Below, one piece after another: positions 1-5,367 of a DNA stretch of 8,012 bases. A program made the translations under genes and the position numbers. Numbering within the stretch: position 1 is the stretch's first letter; the number at the start of each line of letters is the position of its first letter. Source of the stretch: Campylobacteraceae bacterium (GTDB lineage: Bacteria; Campylobacterota; Campylobacteria; Campylobacterales; Sulfurovaceae); the NCBI GenBank assembly GCA_027022775.1, contig JALVXO010000221.1, positions 1 through 8,012 on the forward strand, given 5' to 3'. The notes below the pieces were generated by a model. It was not told the DNA's origin and did no database searches. It saw only the letters and a program-made list of their open reading frames with translations.

Positions 1-2
1 AA

Positions 3-1016
3 AAGTTTGCCAAATCGATAGATTTAAAAACGCTAAATGCTGCAATCAATTTTATATTGCATCAAGCACGCAGTAAAAGCGCTTTTGGTTTTTTTGGCGG
101 AGAACCGCTGCTTGAGTGGGAAAAACTACAGTATGCTACCAAAAAAATAGAAACTTTGGCACCAAAATTTGGAATTACTTTTTCTAAAACTCTTACTACA
201 AACGGTTTGTTGCTTGATAAAGAGAAACTTTTGTGGCTCAAAGAGCATAACTTTTTTTTGGCTCTCTCTATTGATGGCAATGAGTCTATGCACAATATTC
301 ATAGAGTATATCCAAATAAAAAAGGCAGCTTTAAAAAGGTTAAACAAGCTCTAATGGAGGCAATTAAACTTTATGATCCAAAGAGATTAAGCACTATTAC
401 AGTAGTTACACCGCAAAATATTGAATATTTGGCTGATTCAATAAGATTTTTGCATCAAGAAATGGGAGTAAAAAGAATACGAATTTCAATAGACTATTTC
501 TCAAACTGGGATCATAAAGGTTTATCTGCTATCAAAGAGTTTGAAAAGATAAAAAATTATCTATTAATGTGTTACCGAAACAATAAAGATATCTATCTTG
601 ATTTTATTGATGAAAAAATAAAGGCTTTTATACAAAGGAGCTGTTTTGATTGTAAATTTGGCGAATTTAAACTTGGTATTGCCCCAAGCGGAAGAATTTA
701 TCCATGCGAGCGTTTAATTGGCGAAGATAGAGGAGATTTGGCAATTGGAACCGTTCAAGAGGGGATTGATGGCAATGCTTTAGCAAAAATAGTTGCAAAT
801 AGAGGAAATAAAAATAAAGAGTGTCAAAATTGTGCCTATAAGATACGCTGTATAAACAGCTGCGGCTGTACAAATTACTATTTAAGCGGCGATATTGCTT
901 TAACAGGAGCAACACTCTGTTTTTTTCAAAAACTTTTTATCGATACGGCAGATGAACTTGCAAATATTTTATATGAAGAGAAAAATAAGCTTTTTTTGGA
1001 GAAATTTTATTATTAA
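3..1016 (+). CDS. Radical SAM/SPASM domain protein, 5'-truncated by window edge
   Basis: The frame is open from base 3 with no stop, so the real start lies upstream and the TTG at 57 is internal. About 337 residues are visible, numbered here from the codon at base 3. A GGEP motif (residues 32-35, within FGFFGGEPLL) is the SAM-binding strand of radical SAM enzymes. TTNG (65-68) and LSIDG (88-92) are typical later barrel strands. The C-terminus holds a textbook SPASM motif: C217-x12-G230-x4-C235, then C274-x2-C277-x5-C283-x3-C287, then C306, expected to bind auxiliary Fe-S clusters. The CxxxCxxC cluster of the radical SAM core must lie before base 1. SPASM proteins mostly modify ribosomal peptides or act as sulfatase maturases. 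The SCGCTNYY stretch recalls peptide maturases, but the substrate cannot be named. Neighbours downstream are repeats only, so any precursor peptide gene must be upstream. Confidence 0.88.
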   Translation, partial: KFAKSIDLKTLNAAINFILHQARSKSAFGFFGGEPLLEWEKLQYATKKIETLAPKFGITFSKTLTTNGLLLDKEKLLWLKEHNFFLALSIDGNESMHNIHRVYPNKKGSFKKVKQALMEAIKLYDPKRLSTITVVTPQNIEYLADSIRFLHQEMGVKRIRISIDYFSNWDHKGLSAIKEFEKIKNYLLMCYRNNKDIYLDFIDEKIKAFIQRSCFDCKFGEFKLGIAPSGRIYPCERLIGEDRGDLAIGTVQEGIDGNALAKIVANRGNKNKECQNCAYKIRCINSCGCTNYYLSGDIALTGATLCFFQKLFIDTADELANILYEEKNKLFLEKFYY

Positions 1017-1022
1017 TAATAA

Positions 1023-1261
1023 AACCCTCTGAAAAACCATTAATTTCACTCAAGCAAGTTTTATTTTTCGCTTCGCGAACGCAAAAAAATTTTATTAAAA
1101 AGAGCTCCCTCTTGCGCCCCTTCGGGGTTAAGTGCTCTTTTTTAGCCTGCGGCTAACATAAAATTTTTTTTGCTGTCCGAGCGAAGCGACAACCCCGCAG
1201 GGCATAAGCCCGAGGACCAAATTATAAAGCTTTCGTTCAATTTATAGTTTTTCAGAGGGTT
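1023..1261. repeat. 239-bp nested palindromic element (MITE-like)
   Basis: The ends are perfect 15-bp inverted repeats (AACCCTCTGAAAAAC at 1023-1037 and its complement at 1247-1261). Further arms pair inside: TCGCTTCGC (1068-1076) with GCGAAGCGA (1181-1189); GCAAAAAAATTTTAT (1081-1095) with 1158-1173 (one indel); and AAAAAGAGC (1097-1105) with GCTCTTTTT (1134-1142). The right arm has two insertions that are hairpins themselves: TTAGCC-TGC-GGCTAA (1142-1156) and GGGC-ATAA-GCCC (1200-1211). AATAA occurs close to both outer edges (1018-1022 and 1263-1267), a weak candidate target duplication in AT-rich sequence. No protein is encoded. It could be a non-autonomous transposable element or a structured RNA. 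The identity of the family is unknown to me. Confidence 0.75.
1097..1142. terminator. Candidate bidirectional terminator at core of palindrome
   Basis: An A-tract, a GAGC...GCTC stem and a T-tract form the innermost arm pair. Within the loop is a second small stem with a UUCG tetraloop (CCCCTTCGGGG, 1117-1127). A/T tracts on both sides would allow Rho-independent termination in either direction. It lies about 80 bases past the radical SAM stop codon, so it could end that transcript. The assignment is inferred from structure only. Confidence 0.45.
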
Positions 1262-1292
1262 CAATAAAAAGTTTAGTTGCTGTTTAATGGGG

Positions 1293-1301
1293 TGATATAA
1301 T
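1293..1301 (+). promoter_or_regulatory. Orphan extended -10 promoter-like sequence
   Basis: TGATATAAT is a full extended -10 (TGN-TATAAT). No good -35 is seen about 17 bases upstream, which is common for Campylobacterota sigma-70 promoters. No open reading frame with a ribosome site follows, and the next gene, thiG, is on the other strand. It could drive a small RNA through the repeat region at about 1308-1430, or be the remnant promoter of a lost gene. Confidence 0.35.
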
Positions 1302-1334
1302 GGAACTTTAAAAAGCATAGATCGGGACTTTTGT

Positions 1335-1398
1335 AGAGATTAGAGAAGAGAGATTAGAAAAATATTTCTGTAATCTGTAATCCGTATTCCGTAATCCG
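1335..1398. repeat. Short tandem repeats, including four 7-bp units
   Basis: Four exactly spaced heptamers start at 1370, 1377, 1384 and 1391: GTAATCT, GTAATCC, GTATTCC, GTAATCC. Just before them AGAGATTAG occurs at 1335-1343 and again at 1349-1357. The units are near-identical with point changes, as in decaying heptanucleotide repeats found between genes in some bacteria. No coding role is visible. Confidence 0.6.
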
Positions 1399-1402
1399 AA
1401 CG

Positions 1403-1427
1403 TAGGTAGGGGTGCCCTCACCCCGAC
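1403..1427. repeat. GGGGT-hairpin dispersed repeat, copy 1
   Basis: A perfect 6-bp stem GGGGTG (1409-1414) and CACCCC (1419-1424) surrounds a 4-base loop, followed by GACATT. Two relatives lie at 6103-6125 and 6193-6213 in the other gene-free stretch. This indicates a dispersed intergenic family. No T-run follows, so it is not an obvious terminator. Confidence 0.55.
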
Positions 1428-1478
1428 ATTCTAATTATATATTGCCTGGAAGATAGGATACAAGCACATATCAGCTGC

Positions 1479-1513
1479 AAAAACCGTGGATTCCTGCTTT
1501 CGCAGGAATGACA
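1479..1513 (-). repeat. 34-bp REP-like hairpin repeat, copy 1 (possible thiG terminator)
   Basis: Read on the minus strand, this is ATTCCTGC-GAAA-GCAGGAAT, an 8-bp perfect stem with a GNRA-type loop, then CCACGG and five T. It lies about 90 bases past the thiG stop in the sense direction of thiG, so it could terminate that transcript, although the T-run is offset by six bases. It matches 6344-6377 (opposite strand) at 30 of 34 positions. Similar TCATTCCTGCGAAAGCAGG-type hairpins are common intergenic repeats in many bacteria. A 9-bp piece of it (GGAATGACA) recurs at 1564-1572. Confidence 0.65.
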
Positions 1514-1598
1514 AAATGCACTACACATTACCGGCTTTTAGCTTCATGCTTTACGCTTTTTTTGGAATGACAGAGAAGCTTAACTCATTGGTTAATAA

Positions 1599-2375
1599 TT
1601 AAAATATCATTCCTTCAGTCGGGCTGCTAGCGGTTGCGAAAGGTTTTTTAGGAATTCTGCCCGCTTTATAAGCTACTCTTCCGGCAATTACTGCATGTTT
1701 CATCGCTTCTGCCATGGCTATTGGGTTTTTAGCCTGTGCAATTGCTGTATTTGTCAATACTGCATCGGCTCCCAGCTCCATTGCAACTGCTGCATCACTT
1801 GCAGTTCCTATGCCTGCATCTACAATTACAGGCACGCTTACTGCTTCTTTAATAAATACAACATTAAAACGGTTTTGAATTCCAAGTCCGCTGCCAATTG
1901 GCGAAGCTAAAGGCATAATTGCGTGTGCTCCGGCATCTTCCAATCTTTTGGCAATTATCGGGTCGTCATTTGTGTAAGCCATAATTGTAAAGCCCTCTTT
2001 TGCGAGCACTTCGCATGCTTTAATTGTTTCAATAACATCAGGGTATAGAGTTTTTGCAGTATCTCCAATAACTTCTAATTTAATCAAATCTATACCTGTT
2101 GCTTCGCGTGTTAATCTAAAGAGTGTAATAGCCTCTTGGGCAGTTGTGCACCCTGCAGAGTTTGGTAAAAATTGAACATCGCTTCCTTTAAAATAATCCA
2201 TTAGGTTCTCTTCGTCAGGGTTGGTAATATTTACCCGTCTTACCGCAACAGTTATCATTTCTGCACCGCTGGCTATTGTTGCATCGTAGGTTGTCTTAAA
2301 ATCCGGATACTTCCCGCTTCCTACAATCAGGCGGCTTGTAAACTCATACTTTCCAATCTTTAAAATATCACTCAT
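1599..2375 (-). CDS. thiG: Thiazole synthase ThiG
   Basis: This 258-residue protein is full length for ThiG. ThiG builds the thiazole phosphate ring of thiamine in the cytoplasm from 1-deoxy-D-xylulose 5-phosphate, dehydroglycine and sulfur carried on the ThiS C-terminal thiocarboxylate. The N-terminal GKYEFTSRLIVGSGKY block is characteristic. K99 in LIKLEVIGD is the expected Schiff-base lysine. Phosphate-binding loops SPIGSGLG (about 158-165) and DAGIG (186-190) of the (beta/alpha)8 barrel are intact. The ATG start has GGAG upstream (ATGGAGCAAAATTATG read on the minus strand). It is divergent from the 2-hydroxyacid dehydrogenase gene. ThiS, ThiF and ThiH, which supply its substrates, are not in the window. 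A convergent repeat-rich stretch follows it. Confidence 0.97.
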   Translation of the reverse strand: MSDILKIGKYEFTSRLIVGSGKYPDFKTTYDATIASGAEMITVAVRRVNITNPDEENLMDYFKGSDVQFLPNSAGCTTAQEAITLFRLTREATGIDLIKLEVIGDTAKTLYPDVIETIKACEVLAKEGFTIMAYTNDDPIIAKRLEDAGAHAIMPLASPIGSGLGIQNRFNVVFIKEAVSVPVIVDAGIGTASDAAVAMELGADAVLTNTAIAQAKNPIAMAEAMKHAVIAGRVAYKAGRIPKKPFATASSPTEGMIF

Positions 2376-2403
2376 AATTTTGCTCCATATCTAATTTTTG
2401 GCT

Positions 2404-2409
2404 ATTTTA
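2404..2409 (-). promoter_or_regulatory. Candidate -10 box for thiG
   Basis: On the minus strand TAAAAT lies about 30 bases before the thiG ATG, in a very AT-rich stretch without a clear -35. No TPP riboswitch (THI box) can be recognised in the short leader, so thiamine control, if any, is not visible here. Confidence 0.35.
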
Positions 2410-2446
2410 CATAAATAAACTTAAATAGGTATAAACATTTTAAATG

Positions 2447-2452
2447 TATAAT
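2447..2452 (+). promoter_or_regulatory. -10 box for the dehydrogenase/flavoprotein operon
   Basis: Consensus TATAAT, preceded by TG, sits 26 bases before the ATG at 2478. AGGAG at 2468-2472 is the ribosome binding site. The upstream sequence is AT-rich, and no -35 match is evident. It probably drives the whole run of genes from 2478 to 6040, because the following genes overlap or nearly touch. Confidence 0.55.
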
Positions 2453-2477
2453 ACACCAAATCTCTTTAGGAGTAAAA

Positions 2478-3407
2478 ATGAATATTGTGGTTTTAGACAG
2501 CGACACACTGGGCGGGTTGGATTTAAGCCCGCTTAATGTTTACGGAAATGTAACAATATATCCATATACCCGATACGAAGAGACAATAGAGCGCTGCAAA
2601 GATGTGGATATTGCGCTTACAAATAAAGTTGTGTTTGATAAAGATATTTTAGATGCTCTGCCCAATTTAAAACTTATTTCGGTTTTGGCAACGGGGATGA
2701 ATAATATCGATTTAGAGTATGCAAAGCAAAAAGGGGTGGTTGTTAAGAATGTTTCGGGCTATTCTACCGATTCGGTTGTGCAAACCACCTTTATGCTGGC
2801 TTTAGCGCTAATTGGCAAGCTGGAGTTTTACAGCAGTTACACGCGAAGCAAGCAGTGGTGCAATTCGCCTATTTTTACCAATTTAGAGCAAAACTTTTTT
2901 GAAATTGCAGGAAAGAAGTGGGGAATTATAGGGCTTGGAACAATCGGCTCTAAGGCTGCATCGGTTGCTAGTGCATTTGGGGCTGAAGTTGTTTACTACT
3001 CTACAAACAAAAATCCGCACTCTAAAGAATACCAGCATCTGGAGTTAGAGGAGCTTTTAAAAAGCTGCGATATTGTCTCTATCCATGCGCCTTTAAATGA
3101 AAATACCGCCAATTTACTAGACAAAGAACAGCTGTTCATGCTAAAGGATGGGGCTGTTTTGCTAAACCTTGGGCGCGGCGGCATAGTAAACGAAGCGGCA
3201 CTTGCAGAGGCGATTGATAAAAAAGATTTGCTTGTCGGGCTTGATGTTACGCAAAAAGAGCCGATAGAGCCGGACAATCCGCTATTTAACATAAAAAAGA
3301 AACAAAACCTAATTATCACCCCGCATCTGGCTTGGGGGAGCCAAGAAGCAAGGCAGAAGCTGCTGCAAGGAACAATTAAAAATATAGAGGATTTTTTAAA
3401 TGCATAA
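2478..3407 (+). CDS. D-2-hydroxyacid dehydrogenase (glycerate/hydroxypyruvate reductase-like)
   Basis: This 309-residue cytoplasmic NAD(P)-dependent dehydrogenase interconverts a 2-oxoacid (for example hydroxypyruvate or glyoxylate) and a D-2-hydroxyacid. The Rossmann motif GLGTIG is at 152-157. The catalytic triad of the family is present: R233 (in LGRGG), E261 (in QKEP) and H283 (in TPHLAW). ATGMNNID (71-78) is the usual substrate-loop region. After the second beta strand the sequence reads YYSTNKN, without the acidic residue that favours NAD, so NADP use is possible (inference). Length fits the family. The start is set by AGGAG six bases upstream of the ATG. Its last 8 bases overlap the flavoprotein gene, so the two are probably translationally coupled. 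The exact substrate cannot be told from sequence. Confidence 0.92.
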   Translation: MNIVVLDSDTLGGLDLSPLNVYGNVTIYPYTRYEETIERCKDVDIALTNKVVFDKDILDALPNLKLISVLATGMNNIDLEYAKQKGVVVKNVSGYSTDSVVQTTFMLALALIGKLEFYSSYTRSKQWCNSPIFTNLEQNFFEIAGKKWGIIGLGTIGSKAASVASAFGAEVVYYSTNKNPHSKEYQHLELEELLKSCDIVSIHAPLNENTANLLDKEQLFMLKDGAVLLNLGRGGIVNEAALAEAIDKKDLLVGLDVTQKEPIEPDNPLFNIKKKQNLIITPHLAWGSQEARQKLLQGTIKNIEDFLNA

Positions 3408-4968
3408 AACCGATATATTAATAGTAGGCAGCGGTATTGCCGGGCTTATTAGCGCAATTAAAGCAAAATTAAGCGGCGCCAATGTTGCAATTGCCGCAAA
3501 AGGGATTGCGACAAAATCCAATTCGGTAATGGCGCAGGGCGGAATAAACGCAGCGCTTGGGAATATCGATGCCGATTCGATTGAACTGCACATTAAAGAT
3601 ACCCTAAAATCTGCCCACAATTTAGCCGATGAAAAGATGGTAAGCAAGCTATGCCGCGGTGGGATTGAAGCGATTGAATTTTTAGAGAAACTGGGCGTTC
3701 CGTTTTCTAGAATAGAGGGTGCAGACACCCCGTTAAAATCGATAGCTCAAAGAGCTCTTGGCGGAGCAAGCGCCAAAAGAGCCTGCTATGCGCAAGATTA
3801 CACAGGTTTAAAAATTGTGCACACCCTGCTTGATAGCGCTATTAATTTAAATATTCCGATTTTCGAGGGGCTCTTTTTGCTAAAGCTGCTAAAAAACAGC
3901 CAAAACGAAGTTTGCGGCGGGCTCTTTTTTAACTTTGACAGCGGCGAAATAGAGCCGATATATGCAGGCAAAACAGTAATTGCAACAGGGGGTTTTGGGG
4001 CAATTTACTCAAAAAACACAAACTCTGCCACTAGCACGGGCGATGGAGTTGCAGCAATCGTTAGAGCCGGCGGAGAGCTTAGCAATATGGAGTTTGTGCA
4101 GTTTCACCCTACAACGCTAAAGGGGAGCAATATTTTAATAAGCGAAAGCGCAAGGGGCGAAGGGGGATATTTAATAAACGGCAAAGGCAAGCGTTTTATT
4201 GATGAGTTAAGCACCCGCGATATAATATCTAAAGCGATTTTTGAGCAGCTTCAATCGGGTGAACGAGTGTTCTTGGATTTGCGGCACATCGGCAAAGAGA
4301 AACTAGAGCGCCTAATGCCCCAAGAGTTAAAACTAATAAAGCAATATGCCGCAACCGATGCCTGCAAAGAGTCTGTAGAGATTGAACCGGCAGTCCACTA
4401 CACAATGGGCGGCGCAAGCGTGAATGAAAATTTCGAAGTCAAAGGGCTCAAAGGGTGCTGGTGCATTGGAGAAGCAGCCAATGCAAATGTGCACGGCGCA
4501 AACCGCCTTGGCGGAAACTCGCTGCTAGAAGCCGCAAGCTTTGGGCTTTTAGCTGCAGACGAAGTTTTAAACGCAGCACCTTCTAAAATAGAAGAGCAAA
4601 AAATAAATTATTCTCTGCCAATCGAAAAAGGAAGCGATAATTTTAAAATTTACAAAGCCAAAAACCGCCTTGGCAAACTGCTCTTTGACAAAGCCGGCAT
4701 AGTCAGAGACGAAAAAAATCTCTTGCAAGCGCTAAAAGAGATTAAAGAGTTAAATATACAAAATTTAAAAATAGACGACGCCCCAAAACACTCGACGCTT
4801 TTAATAGAGCTTTTAGAACTGCAAAACGCCTCTTTGCTTGCAGATGCAATAGTCAAATCGGCACTATGGCGCAAAGAGACCCGCGGCGCGCACATAAGAA
4901 GCGATTATCCGCAAGAGAGCAGAGAGTTTGAGAGAGATAGCAAAATTGAAATTTATGATATAATATGA
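3400..4968 (+). CDS. SdhA/FrdA/NadB-family flavoprotein (fumarate reductase-type or L-aspartate oxidase)
   Basis: This 522-residue FAD enzyme has an N-terminal dinucleotide fold with GSGIAG (10-15) and an AQGGINAAL loop (45-53). Active-site residues of the Sdh/Frd/aspartate oxidase family are present: H236 (FHPTT), R273 (TRD), H333 (HYTMGG), R369 and S374 (ANRLGGNS). The site that binds FAD covalently in Sdh/Frd (His in RSHT) is N41 here, so FAD is expected to be noncovalent, as in NadB. The QRALGGAS segment (117-124) resembles the QRxFGGxS loop of Sdh/Frd; NadB has a conserved Glu there that recognises aspartate. The C-terminus (RKETRGAHIRSDYP, 491-504) also looks Sdh-like. AGAGGA (3386-3391) precedes the ATG, which overlaps the dehydrogenase gene. 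An SdhB-like gene follows after an apparent insertion, which favours a two-subunit oxidoreductase. Databases may call it nadB. Nothing suggests export. Confidence 0.85.
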   Translation: MHKTDILIVGSGIAGLISAIKAKLSGANVAIAAKGIATKSNSVMAQGGINAALGNIDADSIELHIKDTLKSAHNLADEKMVSKLCRGGIEAIEFLEKLGVPFSRIEGADTPLKSIAQRALGGASAKRACYAQDYTGLKIVHTLLDSAINLNIPIFEGLFLLKLLKNSQNEVCGGLFFNFDSGEIEPIYAGKTVIATGGFGAIYSKNTNSATSTGDGVAAIVRAGGELSNMEFVQFHPTTLKGSNILISESARGEGGYLINGKGKRFIDELSTRDIISKAIFEQLQSGERVFLDLRHIGKEKLERLMPQELKLIKQYAATDACKESVEIEPAVHYTMGGASVNENFEVKGLKGCWCIGEAANANVHGANRLGGNSLLEAASFGLLAADEVLNAAPSKIEEQKINYSLPIEKGSDNFKIYKAKNRLGKLLFDKAGIVRDEKNLLQALKEIKELNIQNLKIDDAPKHSTLLIELLELQNASLLADAIVKSALWRKETRGAHIRSDYPQESREFERDSKIEIYDII

Positions 4969-4985
4969 AAAAAAGAGGAGTTTTT

Positions 4986-5237
4986 ATGTTTAATATAACT
5001 CTGGAAGAGAAAGAGATTAAAAATCCGAATATCAAGCGTATTTTAGAAACCATGAGTCATAAAGAGATAAAAGAGCTGTTTATAAACTTTTTAGAAAATA
5101 GATTAAACAGTTCTAATAAATGGGATAATTTTATTGATGATATAGAAAAATTAAAAATTTCGGGCATTTCTGAAAAGATTGAAAAAAGCTCAAAAGAGTT
5201 TAGAGATTCATTTAATATAAGAGAAATTAATGGCTAA
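4986..5237 (+). CDS. Small antitoxin-like protein upstream of a PIN-domain remnant
   Basis: The protein is 83 residues from the ATG at 4986, which has AGAGGAG (4974-4980) at ideal spacing. An earlier in-frame ATG at 4965 overlaps the flavoprotein stop (ATGA) but lacks its own site, so 4986 is preferred. I recognise no named family. There is a short strand-like N-terminus (MFNITLEE), predicted helices rich in Lys/Glu, and a C-terminal tail (SSKEFRDSFNIREING) of the type antitoxins use to hold a toxin. Its final 8 bases overlap the start of a PIN-domain reading frame, the standard arrangement of VapBC-like modules. Because the toxin is a stump, this would be an orphan antitoxin. It sits between two genes that probably belong to one enzyme. 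Confidence 0.6.
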   Translation: MFNITLEEKEIKNPNIKRILETMSHKEIKELFINFLENRLNSSNKWDNFIDDIEKLKISGISEKIEKSSKEFRDSFNIREING

Positions 5238-5367
5238 TTACATATTAGATACAAATATTTTATCTTATTTAATCGACATAGAGAGTCAGCATCACGGCAA
5301 AACCAAGAAATTTTTGCGCATAATTCTTTATTTAAAGGTTTTTTATGAAAATAAATATCGCCGATAA
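5230..5367 (+). pseudogene. Truncated PIN-domain (VapC-like) toxin
   Basis: The frame starts at ATG 5230, overlapping the antitoxin-like gene by 8 bp, and encodes 45 residues. MANYILDTNILSYLID is the hallmark first strand and helix of PIN ribonucleases, with the first catalytic Asp at residue 7. Intact VapC proteins have about 130 residues and three further acidic active-site residues, which are absent here. After roughly residue 17 the similarity is lost (IESQHHGKTKKFL onwards). The frame then runs into the iron-sulfur gene and stops at 5367. The simplest reading is an internal/3' deletion joining the toxin's first codons to the leader of the downstream gene. No toxin activity is expected. 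Confidence 0.7.

Noticed and set aside
57..59. TTG at 57 as the true start of the radical SAM gene
   Set aside because: The frame is open to the window edge and starting there would remove the obligatory cluster-binding motif before GGEP.
1335..1398. CRISPR-like array
   Set aside because: The units are 7-9 bases with no spacers; it is a short tandem repeat.
1017..1598. tRNA or other classical RNA gene in the hairpin-rich gap
   Set aside because: No cloverleaf, no TPsiC-like arm and no CCA end could be found; the hairpins fit palindromic repeats instead.
1695..1910. 71-residue frame antisense to thiG
   Set aside because: It is a cysteine-rich shadow of the thiG coding frame with no ribosome site.
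2376..2477. TPP riboswitch ahead of thiG
   Set aside because: The leader is only a few tens of bases, AT-rich, and lacks a CTGAGA-type THI-box core.
2996..3728. Minus-strand frames across the dehydrogenase and flavoprotein genes
   Set aside because: They are serine-rich shadow frames of well-supported plus-strand genes.
4965..4985. Earlier ATG start for the antitoxin-like gene
   Set aside because: The ATGA overlap is attractive, but the strong AGAGGAG lies seven codons downstream of nothing useful except the ATG at 4986, so the later start is better supported.
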